From Kribbella voronezhensis (GTDB lineage Bacteria; Actinomycetota; Actinomycetes; Propionibacteriales; Kribbellaceae): 64,000 nt of DNA. Positions 16,863 through 24,315 of the stretch are shown piece after piece. Within the stretch, counting starts at the first letter, position 1, and each line of letters opens with the position of its first letter. The stretch covers positions 3,851,403 to 3,915,402 of the forward strand of contig NZ_SOCE01000001.1 in NCBI RefSeq assembly GCF_004365175.1. Reading direction: 5' to 3'. The notes under the pieces were generated by a model that saw only the letters and a list, made by a program, of their open reading frames with translations, made no database searches and was not told the origin of the DNA. The position numbers and the translations under genes are program-made.

Positions 16863-17066
16863 ATGACCGCACCTGTTTCCACTTCATCGGTCGCCGTACC
16901 GGCTCTTTCGCCGCGGCTGCTGGCGTTCGCCCTGCTCACCGTCGGCCTCGCGCTGATGCTGGCCTACCTGGTGGCGTTCGACCAGGGCGCGCTGTCCCGC
17001 TCGGGGATGTACCTGCACGAGCTGATGCACGACGGCCGTCACCTGCTCGGCGTGCCCTGCCACTAG
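16863..17066 (+). CDS. cbtB: CbtB, cobalt transporter subunit
   Basis: 67 residues with one membrane helix (about 17-38, RLLAFALLTVGLALMLAYLVA) and the CbtB C-terminal motif HELMHDGRHLLGVPCH, whose histidines and cysteine bind cobalt. CbtB and CbtA together form a B12-regulated cobalt importer. Its ATG follows AGGAGG and the riboswitch. A weak hairpin (17096-17113) separates it from cbtA, 66 bp downstream. Confidence 0.93.
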   Translation: MTAPVSTSSVAVPALSPRLLAFALLTVGLALMLAYLVAFDQGALSRSGMYLHELMHDGRHLLGVPCH

Positions 17067-17132
17067 CAGTCCCGTCTTCCCTTTCTCACCACACCAGGCC
17101 CCGACCAGGGCCTTCGGAAAGACAGGTCTGCC

Positions 17133-17903
17133 ATGCGTACCTTCGGCTCTCTTCTGGTGCGCGGACTGATCGTCGGACTCCTCGCCGGCCTGCTGGCCGG
17201 AACCTTCGCCTTCGTCACAGGTGAGCCGCGGATCGACTCGGCGATCGCGATCGAAGAGGCCAACGCGTCCGCGCACTCCCACGACGCCGGCTCGGGTCAC
17301 CACGAGCACGCGGCCGAGGAGGAACCCCTCGTCAGCCGGGACGGCCAGCGCTTCGGGCTCTTCCTCGCCGCCTCCCTGTACGGCGTAGCGCTCGGCGGCA
17401 TCTTCGCTGTCGGCTTCACCCTGCTGCGCCGTCGGCTGCGGACCAGCAGCGACTCGTACGCCGCCCTCGGGCTGGCCGCCGCTGGGTACGTCGGCATTGT
17501 GCTCGTGCCGTTCTTCAAGTACCCGCCGAACCCACCGGCGGTCGGCGATCCCGACACGATCACCCAGCGAACGGTGACGTACCTGCTCACACTGGTGATC
17601 GGTCTGCTCGCAGTCTGGGCCGGGGTCGCGGCGTCCCGCTGGGTGCAGCGGTTCGGCGACCTGCCGTGGATTCGGTTGGCCGGTGGCGGCGCCGCCCTGG
17701 TGTTGACTGTCGTCGTGGCCTATCTGATCCTGCCGAAGATCAACGAGGTGCCCGGCACCTTCCCTGCGACGCTGCTCTGGCAGTTCCGGCTCGCCTCGCT
17801 CGGGACCCAGACGGTGTTGTGGACGCTGCTCGGCATCGGGTACGCCGCGGCGATCGACCGCCGTACTCCGGTGGCCGCTTCGTCGAAGGTGGTTGCCGCT
17901 TGA
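17133..17903 (+). CDS. cbtA: CbtA, cobalt transporter membrane subunit
   Basis: 256 residues. Five or six hydrophobic helices are seen, with the family's N-terminal RGLIVGLLAGLLAGTFAFVTGEP and a His-rich extracytoplasmic loop (NASAHSHDAGSGHHEHAAEEE) close to the N-terminus that should bind Co2+. The end matches CbtA length. It belongs to the riboswitch-cbtB-cbtA operon. The stop overlaps the TTG of the following gene (TTGA), so translation is coupled. Confidence 0.93.
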   Translation: MRTFGSLLVRGLIVGLLAGLLAGTFAFVTGEPRIDSAIAIEEANASAHSHDAGSGHHEHAAEEEPLVSRDGQRFGLFLAASLYGVALGGIFAVGFTLLRRRLRTSSDSYAALGLAAAGYVGIVLVPFFKYPPNPPAVGDPDTITQRTVTYLLTLVIGLLAVWAGVAASRWVQRFGDLPWIRLAGGGAALVLTVVVAYLILPKINEVPGTFPATLLWQFRLASLGTQTVLWTLLGIGYAAAIDRRTPVAASSKVVAA

Positions 17904-18454
17904 CCACGTTGACTCTGGTCGCACATACGCTCACCCCGGCGCTGCGAGGACTCGTCCTCGGTGGCCCTGCCGAACCGGACGCGGCCGGTCTCGCAGCGGC
18001 TCGCGAGCTGAAGCTGGAGGCCGACGAGGCGTACGCCGGGCCGGAACCCGCTGCGGTGAAGACTGCGGAGGCGCTCGGCCTGACTGCGCGGGTCGAGCTG
18101 GCGCTACGCGATCGCGAGTACGGCGACTGGGCCGGGCGGAGTCTGGAGGAGCTGCTGACCGCGGAGCCCCAGCAAGTCGCAGGCTGGCTGGAGCACCCGC
18201 ACACCGCGCCGCCTGGTGGTGAGAGTGCGAACGACGTACTCACCCGGGTCGCGGACTGGCTGGGCGACCTGGCCGGGGCTGGAACTGACGACCGCCGGAA
18301 CGTGGTCGCGGTGGTGCACCCGGCCGTCGTACGGGCTGCTGTGCTGTATGTGCTCGACGCGCCGGTGGAATCGCTCCGGCACGTCGACGTGCGGCCGCTT
18401 TCGGTGATCCGGTTGTCCGCCCACGTCGGGTCCTGGTCACTCGTCTTCGGATAA
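17900..18454 (+). CDS. histidine phosphatase-like protein in the cobalt operon, with altered RHG motif
   Basis: 184 residues of the phosphoglycerate mutase/histidine phosphatase fold, translationally coupled to cbtA. Family members in cobalamin loci (CobC) dephosphorylate adenosylcobalamin phosphate. Here the first motif, normally RHGxT, reads LVAHTLTPALRG, so the arginine and glycine are missing, while REYGDWAG and the second catalytic His (VVHPAVVRA) are kept. It may be a weak or non-catalytic member. Start by TTG 17900 is chosen for the overlap and for the beta-strand TLTLVAH immediately after. Confidence 0.75.
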   Translation: MTTLTLVAHTLTPALRGLVLGGPAEPDAAGLAAARELKLEADEAYAGPEPAAVKTAEALGLTARVELALRDREYGDWAGRSLEELLTAEPQQVAGWLEHPHTAPPGGESANDVLTRVADWLGDLAGAGTDDRRNVVAVVHPAVVRAAVLYVLDAPVESLRHVDVRPLSVIRLSAHVGSWSLVFG

Positions 18455-18531
18455 TCGGGGCTTCCCGTCAGAGAGTTCCGATGTCAGACTGCGGGGACCC
18501 TTGGGTCACCGGATGCTGACGGGGAGTCGCG

Positions 18532-19809
18532 ATGGCGGACGAGTTCGAGCTGCTGGTCCGGCGGGTGCAGGAGCTGCCCGCCGAAGTAGCGGCGTACGAG
18601 GTGCGTTCGTACTTCGATTCGCTCGCGCCCGGCGATGGGTTGCGGCTCGCGGAGCAGCGGCCGGACGAGGTCGGCTCGCTCGACGGGGCGCCGGCTGCGC
18701 TTCGGTACCGCGCGAACCACCTGCGGCTGGTCGCGGCTCGGGACCGGCTGCGCGCGGCGGGTTCGCTCGGGGAGCATGAGCGGAAGCGACTGGAGACGCT
18801 CGACGAGCTGCTGACGCCGGTCGCGCAGACCGAGGCAGATGCCTCCGGCAACGTTGTGAAGGTGCTTCGGGATCGTCAGTTCCTCGCGGTCGAACCGGAC
18901 GGGCGGGGGCGCGCGGTCGAGGTGCTGGGGCAGCTCGATCGGGCTCGCAACATCGCCGTACTGGTTCCCGGGATGGGGAACAGCCTGGAAACGCTGCGTG
19001 GGCAGGTGGATCGGGCCGAGCTGATCCGGCACGAGGCCGGACCCGGGACGGCCGCGGTGCTGTGGCTCGATTACGACTCGCCACAAGGGCTGCGGGAGGC
19101 GGCGAGCAAGCGGGCGGCGATCGAGGCCGGCCCGGCGCTGCGGCGGTTCATGGCCGGCCTCGAGACGGAGAGGTTGCCGGAGGCAAGTGTCACGCTGGTC
19201 GGGCACAGCTACGGTAGCGATGTGGTCGGTCAGGGGATGCTGCAAGGTGTCCGGGTGGATCGGGTGGTGCTCACCGGTAGCCCGGGAATCACCAAATTCG
19301 TCAACCAGGCTTCGGACTTCGTGCCTCCCCCGACCAGACTGTACGTCGAGCGCGCGCCTGGTGACTACGTGTCCTACAGCGAGTGGCACGGGCCGGACCC
19401 GGCGACCTTCCCGGACGCGATCCGGATGGCGACGAACGACGAGACGGTCTCGGTGCACTGGCACAACGAGTACTACCGGCAGAACAGCGAGGCGCTTCGG
19501 AACATCGGCCGAGTGGTGCGCGGCGACCTCGCGCACATCACCACCACCGACACCACGCGCGCGCAAGAGTCGAAGCTCGCACTCGGCATCTCCTGGGCCG
19601 ACCCGTTGAACAACGCAGCCGCAGTCGCCAGCAAGGTGTATGACGGAGTCGTGTCCCTCACCAAACGCCCCCGCAACCCAGCCGCCGGGGTCGCGACAGA
19701 CGGCAGCCGCCCAGCTCGAGCAGCCGCCGACGGGAGCCGCCCGGGGCGAGCTGCGTCTGGGACGGTCGCCCCTGGCGCGGCTCGTCGTAGCGAGGGGCGA
19801 GGCCGATGA
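18532..19809 (+). CDS. DUF1023 alpha/beta hydrolase
   Basis: 425 residues. The N-terminal 150 are helical and charged. DUF1023 starts around residue 135 (NIAVLVPGMGNSL), and the nucleophile elbow is GHSYGS (about 223-228), followed by VVLTGSPG and, later, the catalytic His in the SVHWHNEYYRQ segment region. DUF1023 proteins are actinobacterial serine hydrolases, some in polymorphic-toxin-like loci. The last 45 residues are low-complexity, Ala/Arg/Ser-rich (SRPARAAADGSRPGRAA). Its TGA overlaps the ATG of the next small gene, ATGA. Confidence 0.82.
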   Translation: MADEFELLVRRVQELPAEVAAYEVRSYFDSLAPGDGLRLAEQRPDEVGSLDGAPAALRYRANHLRLVAARDRLRAAGSLGEHERKRLETLDELLTPVAQTEADASGNVVKVLRDRQFLAVEPDGRGRAVEVLGQLDRARNIAVLVPGMGNSLETLRGQVDRAELIRHEAGPGTAAVLWLDYDSPQGLREAASKRAAIEAGPALRRFMAGLETERLPEASVTLVGHSYGSDVVGQGMLQGVRVDRVVLTGSPGITKFVNQASDFVPPPTRLYVERAPGDYVSYSEWHGPDPATFPDAIRMATNDETVSVHWHNEYYRQNSEALRNIGRVVRGDLAHITTTDTTRAQESKLALGISWADPLNNAAAVASKVYDGVVSLTKRPRNPAAGVATDGSRPARAAADGSRPGRAASGTVAPGAARRSEGRGR

Positions 19810-20062
19810 CGCTATCGGAAGCGCGTGAGGTCTTGCGGGCGGAGTTGTTGGCGGCGGCGGTCGTGCCGGGTCGGGCTCCTGTCGTCACGCACGACCCCGG
19901 GCCGGTTGTTGCCGGTGCTGTCCGTCGTAGCGAGGGGCAGGGCCGATGACGCTGACGGAAGCGCGTGAGGTTTTGCGGGCGGAGTTGCTGGCGGTGGCGG
20001 CGGCGGTCGTGCCGGGGCAGACTCCTGTTGTCACTCACGACCCCGGGCCCGTTAATCCCGGT
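19783..20062 (+). repeat. tandem direct duplication of about 140 bp
   Basis: CGTCGTAGCGAGGGGC begins at 19783 and again at 19923. From there both copies run through the hydrolase stop, an ATGA overlap, and about 38 codons of the small downstream gene with roughly 85-90 per cent identity. Copy 2 has two additional codons in the GCG tract. See findings. Confidence 0.9.
19806..19949 (+). pseudogene. truncated duplicate of the downstream small gene
   Basis: A 47-codon frame starts MTLSEAREVLRAELLAAA and then ends VRRSEGQGR. Its first 38 residues match the N-terminus of the next gene, and its last eight match the end of the DUF1023 hydrolase (RRSEGRGR). It was therefore created by tandem duplication across the junction of the two genes. 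It overlaps both neighbours by ATGA and could be translated as a coupled mini-protein, but is best regarded as a broken copy. Confidence 0.7.
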
Positions 20063-20326
20063 GCGCTGTTCGACGGGCGCGCGCCGGCGACTATTTGCTC
20101 GATCACTGTCGAGACGGGTGAGCCGGCCGCCGTGCCGGATCCGGAAGCGGCCGTCTCCACCGCAGCCGCCATCCTCACCGCTCGCGGCTGGACGGCCTCG
20201 ATCGCAGCGCCGGAGGACGGGCATCACCGCGTCTCGGCGTCTCGCGACGGCTACGAGATCGCCGTTCACGCCTGGCCCACCGACTGGCGCATCACCTTCA
20301 GCGGCGACACCCCGGCGATCGGCTAG
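19946..20326 (+). CDS. small hypothetical protein paired with DUF1023 hydrolase
   Basis: 126 residues with no signal peptide or membrane segment. The N-terminal helix (LTEAREVLRAELLAVAAAVV) is followed by alternating beta strands (ICSITVETG, WTASIAAPEDGHHRVSASRDGYEIAVHAWPTDWRITFSG). The C-terminal half resembles the extracytoplasmic alpha-beta domain of short actinobacterial lipoproteins that accompany DUF1023 hydrolases, but lacks their lipobox. It could be an immunity or accessory protein to the hydrolase; that is a guess based on linkage and on repeated gene copies. Start ATG 19946 overlaps the mini-ORF stop. Confidence 0.65.
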   Translation: MTLTEAREVLRAELLAVAAAVVPGQTPVVTHDPGPVNPGALFDGRAPATICSITVETGEPAAVPDPEAAVSTAAAILTARGWTASIAAPEDGHHRVSASRDGYEIAVHAWPTDWRITFSGDTPAIG

Positions 20327-20332
20327 GACCGA

Positions 20333-20710
20333 CTAGCTGGTTGCGGCGCGTTCGGCGGCGCTGCGGAGGACGCAGAACTCGTGCGCCTCGGGGTCGAGCA
20401 TGACGACGAAGCCGGTGCCGTCGGGCTCGCGGTGGTCGTGGGCGATGGTGGCGCCGAGGGCGAGCAGGCGTTCGACCTCCTCGTCGCGGGTGCCGTCGGG
20501 TTCGAGGTCGAGATGGACGCGGTTCTTCGCGGCCTTGGTGTCGTTGTTCTGCTCGAACAGCAGCGTCACCGAGTCCGTCACGACCGCGGCGTACGGATCG
20601 CCCGGGTGGTCGTCGTCGGGCCGGTCGACCCCGAACACCTGGAGCCAGAAACCGGCCAGCTGGTAAGGATCGCGGGCGTCGAACGTGACAGTGCGTACTT
20701 TGGATGTCAT
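20333..20710 (-). CDS. VOC-superfamily (glyoxalase-like) protein
   Basis: 125 residues with two beta-alpha-beta-beta-beta units of the vicinal oxygen chelate fold. Recognisable segments are VRTVTFDARDPYQLAGFW at the start, NRVHLDLEP (metal His) in the middle and VVMLDPEAHEFCVL at the end (metal Glu). These are the marks of Glyoxalase_6 type proteins, whose substrates are mostly unknown. ATG at 20708-20710. It stops 22 bp after the start of the methyltransferase's stop region and may share its transcript. Confidence 0.85.
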   Translation of the reverse strand: MTSKVRTVTFDARDPYQLAGFWLQVFGVDRPDDDHPGDPYAAVVTDSVTLLFEQNNDTKAAKNRVHLDLEPDGTRDEEVERLLALGATIAHDHREPDGTGFVVMLDPEAHEFCVLRSAAERAATS

Positions 20711-20732
20711 CCGCTGAGCTTCCTGTAGATGG

Positions 20733-21407
20733 TCAGCTTTCCGCCACCGAATTGTCCGGCTTGGCGAAGAACAGGCAGGCACCCTGACGTTCGCTGTCCA
20801 GAGCGGTGACGAAGCTGGAGTGGACGGTGAAGCCGGCGGCGGTGCCGACGGCTGAGAGCTCGTCCGGCGTACGGCGGTAGACGTCCAGTGACATCGGATG
20901 GCCGCCGTAGCCCGAGGTCTTGTGGGTGCTTCCGGTGCCGACGTGGAAGCCGACGAGCAGTTGGCCGCCTGGTCTCAGCACGCGGTGGAACTCGGCGAAG
21001 GCCGTCGCCAGCTCATCCGCCGGGAGATGGACGGTGGACCACCAGGAGACGATGCCGCCGAGCTTGTCGTCCGGAAGGTCGAGGGCCGTCATCGAGCCAA
21101 CCTCGAAGCGCACTCCCGGGAAGTCCCGGCGGGCGACCTCGACCATGCCCGGCGACAGGTCGATGCCGAAGGCGGACAGCCCGAGCGACCGCAGCAGCGC
21201 GGTCACCCGCCCGGGTCCGCAGCCGACGTCGAGCACCTCGCCACCCGCGCCGACCAGCGAGCCGAAGTACGTCAGCAGCGGGACCTCCGACGGACCGCCG
21301 CTGACGACGAGTTTCGCGTAGTCAGCGGCGACGGTGTCGTAGGAGACCCGGACGCCATCCATATAGGTGTCGTCCACAGCTGCGATGTTGCCGGAGGAGA
21401 TAGTCAC
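20733..21407 (-). CDS. class I SAM-dependent methyltransferase
   Basis: 224 residues with motif I VLDVGCGPGRVT (about 60-70), motif II FGIDLSPGMVEVAR and motif post-II VGSMTALDLPDDKLGGIVS, then HRVLRPGGQLL. The pattern is that of small-molecule methyltransferases of the UbiE/Methyltransf_11/25 group; substrate unknown. Starts at GTG 21405-21407; an upstream GTG or ATG frame would extend it by 29 unconserved residues. 22 bp upstream of the VOC gene on the same strand, so probably cotranscribed. Confidence 0.85.
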   Translation of the reverse strand: MTISSGNIAAVDDTYMDGVRVSYDTVAADYAKLVVSGGPSEVPLLTYFGSLVGAGGEVLDVGCGPGRVTALLRSLGLSAFGIDLSPGMVEVARRDFPGVRFEVGSMTALDLPDDKLGGIVSWWSTVHLPADELATAFAEFHRVLRPGGQLLVGFHVGTGSTHKTSGYGGHPMSLDVYRRTPDELSAVGTAAGFTVHSSFVTALDSERQGACLFFAKPDNSVAES

Positions 21408-21442
21408 CCGGCCGAGAGTAGAGCCCGGCTCGGACAGTTTTT

Positions 21443-22291
21443 CTAAGCTTTGCCGAGAGCCTGCTTCTGCCTGCCGAGGCCGTCGATCTCGCACTCGACG
21501 ACGTCGCCCGGCGACAGGTACGGGAACCGGCCCGACAGGGCGACACCTTCCGGCGTACCGGTGTTGAGCAGGTCGCCCGGATCCAGCGTCATGTACTGCG
21601 ACAGGTCGCGGATCAGCGCCGCGACCGAGAAGATCATGTCGCGGGTGTTGGAGTCCTGCCGGATCTCACCGTTGACCCACGACCTGAGGCCGAGGTTGAA
21701 CGGGTCCACCTCGTCGGCCGGGACCAGAGAAGGACCGAGCGGGTTGAAGGTCTCGCAGCACTTGCCCTTGGACCACTGGCCGCCCGACACCTCGAGCTGG
21801 AAGGCGCGCTCGGACACGTCGTTGGAGACCGTGTACCCCGCGATGCAGGCGAGCGCCTCCTCATCGGTCTCGACGTACCGGGCGGTCTTGCCGATCACGA
21901 CGGCGAGCTCGACCTCCCAGTCGGTCTTGGTGCTCCCGCGCGGAACCAGGACTTCGTCGTACGGGCCGACGACCGTGTTCGGGTGCTTGAAGAAGACGAT
22001 CGGGTTGGCCGGCGGCTCGGAGCCGGACTCGGCGGCGTGGGCCGCGTAGTTCTGGCCGATGCAGACCACCGCGGCCGGCTTCGCGATCGGGGCGCCGATC
22101 CGCAGGCCGTCGACGGACGCCGGTGACAGCGAGCCGTCCGCCAGGGCTGCCCGAACGCGGGCGATGCCGTCCGAGGCGAGGAAGGCGCCGTCGATCTCGG
22201 CGGTGACGGAGCTCAGGTCGTAGACGGTGCCATCGGCGTCGCGCACGTACGGGCGCTCCTCACCGACCGCGCCGAGGCGCAGCAGTTCCAC
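21443..22291 (-). CDS. fumarylacetoacetate hydrolase-family protein (diketo-deoxy sugar acid hydrolase candidate)
   Basis: 282 residues. The metal-binding FAH core is present: VVCIGQNYAAHAAESG, NPIVFFKHPNTVVGPYDEV, DWEVELAVVIGKTARYV, GYTVSNDVSERAFQ and LLNTGTPEGVALS. In the L-fucose and related pathways, FAH enzymes of this type split 2,4-diketo-3-deoxy sugar acids. Next to a GntR regulator and opposite an uptake operon with an enolase-superfamily dehydratase and a lactonase, that is the likely reaction; ureidoglycolate lyase or acylpyruvase cannot be excluded. Only 21 bp from the upstream GntR gene, so cotranscribed with it. Confidence 0.85.
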   Translation of the reverse strand: MELLRLGAVGEERPYVRDADGTVYDLSSVTAEIDGAFLASDGIARVRAALADGSLSPASVDGLRIGAPIAKPAAVVCIGQNYAAHAAESGSEPPANPIVFFKHPNTVVGPYDEVLVPRGSTKTDWEVELAVVIGKTARYVETDEEALACIAGYTVSNDVSERAFQLEVSGGQWSKGKCCETFNPLGPSLVPADEVDPFNLGLRSWVNGEIRQDSNTRDMIFSVAALIRDLSQYMTLDPGDLLNTGTPEGVALSGRFPYLSPGDVVECEIDGLGRQKQALGKA

Positions 22292-22312
22292 AGACTTCTC
22301 CCTAGGGAATCT

Positions 22313-23008
22313 TCACTCTTTGTCGAACACGGGACGCAGGCGCGCCCGTGAGGCTTCGATGTGCGACCGCATCGCCGCGGCCGCTTCGCTCGGCTCGCCC
22401 TTGCGGACCGCCGCGACGACCGTCTTGTGCTCGCGGAGCGCCTTGGTGGCGATCCCGCCGCCGTAGTACAGCCGGAACAGGTGCAGGTGGCAGTGGGTGC
22501 GGGCGAAGGACTGCCGGGCGGTGTCGTTGCCGGAGAGCTCCAGCACCAGGTCGTGGAAGCGCTGGTCGTGCGCGGCCATCGCCTTGTAGCTGTCGTAGTC
22601 GGGACGGTCCGGTACGTCGGTGTAGCTGAGCATCTCGTTCTTCAGGCGGGCCAGGTCGTCCGCCCCGGCCCGCTCGGCGGCGCGGGCCGCTGCCCACGGC
22701 TCGATGACCAACCGGTACTCGAAGAGGTCCTCGAACTCCGCCCGGGTCAGCCGCGAGGACACGCGGTACCCGCGCAGCGGTTCCTTGATCACCAGCCCGT
22801 CGGACTCCAGCCTGGCCAGCGACTCGCGGATGGGAGTCTGCGAGATGCCCAGCTCCCGGGTCAGCGCGTCGATGTTCAGCCGGGTCCCCGGCTCGACCAC
22901 GCTGTCCATGATCAGGCCCTTGACCGTCTCGTAGACGTCGTCACTCAGCACCTGGCGTTGGGGCAGGCGGCTGAGCTGCCCCGCCAGACCCACATGAGCA
23001 TCTGTCAC
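22313..23008 (-). CDS. GntR-family (FCD) transcriptional regulator of the sugar locus
   Basis: 231 residues. The N-terminal winged helix has YETVKGLIMDSVVEPGTRLN, LTRELGISQTPIRESLARLESDGLV; the C-terminal FCD domain has the metal/ligand histidines in HDQRFHDLVL, RTHCHLHLFR and MRSHIEASRARL. It is divergently arranged to the binding-protein gene with a 148-bp gap that carries the perfect palindrome ATCCTATAGGAT. It probably represses the divergent operon and its own, released by a sugar acid. ATG 23006-23008 follows a GGAGCG site. Confidence 0.9.
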   Translation of the reverse strand: MTDAHVGLAGQLSRLPQRQVLSDDVYETVKGLIMDSVVEPGTRLNIDALTRELGISQTPIRESLARLESDGLVIKEPLRGYRVSSRLTRAEFEDLFEYRLVIEPWAAARAAERAGADDLARLKNEMLSYTDVPDRPDYDSYKAMAAHDQRFHDLVLELSGNDTARQSFARTHCHLHLFRLYYGGGIATKALREHKTVVAAVRKGEPSEAAAAMRSHIEASRARLRPVFDKE

Positions 23009-23126
23009 AGTCGCTCCTCCCGAAGCCCCTCATTCTGCCCGACTCCCAGTTTTGCGGGTATACACAGTCGTTGCCCGCGCAACCCTTGACGGCACCAGTG
23101 TGAAGCGGCACCATCAGCTACGCAAT

Positions 23127-23138
23127 ATCCTATAGGAT
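23127..23138. promoter_or_regulatory. GntR operator candidate ATCCTATAGGAT
   Basis: A 12-bp perfect palindrome in the gap between gntR and the binding-protein gene, ending 18 bp before the latter's ATG. Symmetric CCTATAGG-type cores are seen for several FCD-type GntR regulators. The position between the two divergent transcripts fits a single operator. Confidence 0.7.
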
Positions 23139-23156
23139 CTTTGAGGAGTCGGGCCC

Positions 23157-24254
23157 ATGAGCACCCCATCGTCGCTGTACCGCAGGACCGCCGTCGGCCT
23201 GGCCCTCGTTGCGCTGGTCGCAACAGGCTGCAGCACCAAGAACTCGGGTGACAACGCCGGTGGTACGAGCGGTGACGACGCCTCGACCGGTACTTCGACC
23301 GGGCCGGTGACCCTGAAGGACGGCTCCAAGGTGAAGCTGGCGCTGGTCCCGGGTGGCGCGCACCCCTATTTCCAGCCGTGGAAGACGACCGCCGCGCAGG
23401 ACAAGACCGAGTTCAAGCTGGCCGACGCCACCTTCAACGAGACCGGCGAGTGGGACCAGGGCAAGCAGAACAACGTGCTCAACTCGCTGGCCGCCCAGGG
23501 CTACAACGCGTTCGGCATCTTCGGCGTGTCGCCGACCGACATCAACTCCACCTTCGAGGACCTGAAGGCGAAGGGGTTCGCGGTCGGATCGCTCGCGTCC
23601 TGTCCGGCCGGTGACACCAACTCGGCCGACTTCTGCCTGTCCACGGATGTCGAGGCAGCGGCGTACAAGGCGGCCAAGGCGGCGATCGAGGCGATGGGCG
23701 GCGAGGGCGGCCTGGTCCACCTGACCGGTAACAACGTCGACTCCAACACCCAGCGCCGGATCGCCGGTGTCCGCAAGGCGATCGCCGAGACCAACGGCAA
23801 GGTGACCGAGCTGTCCGTGATCACCGACATCGACGAGGACCTGCAGACCGCGCAGAAGGCGGTCGCCGACCTGCTCGCGTCGAAGGGGAAGGACATCAAG
23901 GGCATCGTCACCACCGCCTACAACCCGGCCGTCGCCGCGGCCGACGGCGTCGCCAGCAGCAAACTGCCGATCAAGGTGGTCGCGATCGACGACGACGCCA
24001 AGATCCTGGCCGGCATCAAGAGCGGCGGCGTGGCCGCCACGGTGGCGCAGAACCCGGTCGGCCAGGCGTACGTCGGTGGCTGGCTGCTCGCGCTGCTCGG
24101 TTCCAAGCAGTGCACGATGAAGACCCCTGGCGTGACCGTCGACTCCGGCTCCTTCATCGTCACCAAGGCCAACGTCGACAGCTACGACACCGAGCGGAAG
24201 GCGAAGACGGTCGAGCTGCAGAAGGAGTTCGCCGCGCAGCTGAGCTGCCAGTAG
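23157..24254 (+). CDS. sugar ABC transporter substrate-binding lipoprotein
   Basis: 365 residues. The signal peptide ends at the lipobox VATGC (Cys about 23), followed by a Gly/Ser/Thr-rich linker and a type I periplasmic-binding-protein fold of the RbsB/Peripla_BP_4 class (ALVPGGAHPYFQPW; GIFGVSPTDI; VVAIDDDAKILAGIKSG; AATVAQNPVGQAYVGG). It is anchored outside the membrane and captures a sugar for the two permeases and double ATPase downstream. ATG 23157; TTGAGGAG upstream is the ribosome site. First gene of the uptake operon. Confidence 0.9.
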   Translation: MSTPSSLYRRTAVGLALVALVATGCSTKNSGDNAGGTSGDDASTGTSTGPVTLKDGSKVKLALVPGGAHPYFQPWKTTAAQDKTEFKLADATFNETGEWDQGKQNNVLNSLAAQGYNAFGIFGVSPTDINSTFEDLKAKGFAVGSLASCPAGDTNSADFCLSTDVEAAAYKAAKAAIEAMGGEGGLVHLTGNNVDSNTQRRIAGVRKAIAETNGKVTELSVITDIDEDLQTAQKAVADLLASKGKDIKGIVTTAYNPAVAAADGVASSKLPIKVVAIDDDAKILAGIKSGGVAATVAQNPVGQAYVGGWLLALLGSKQCTMKTPGVTVDSGSFIVTKANVDSYDTERKAKTVELQKEFAAQLSCQ

Positions 24255-24315
24255 ATCGCGGCCGACCCCGCCTGCCGCCACACACCTCGCTTTCCTTCCC
24301 TCGTTCTTTAGGCTG

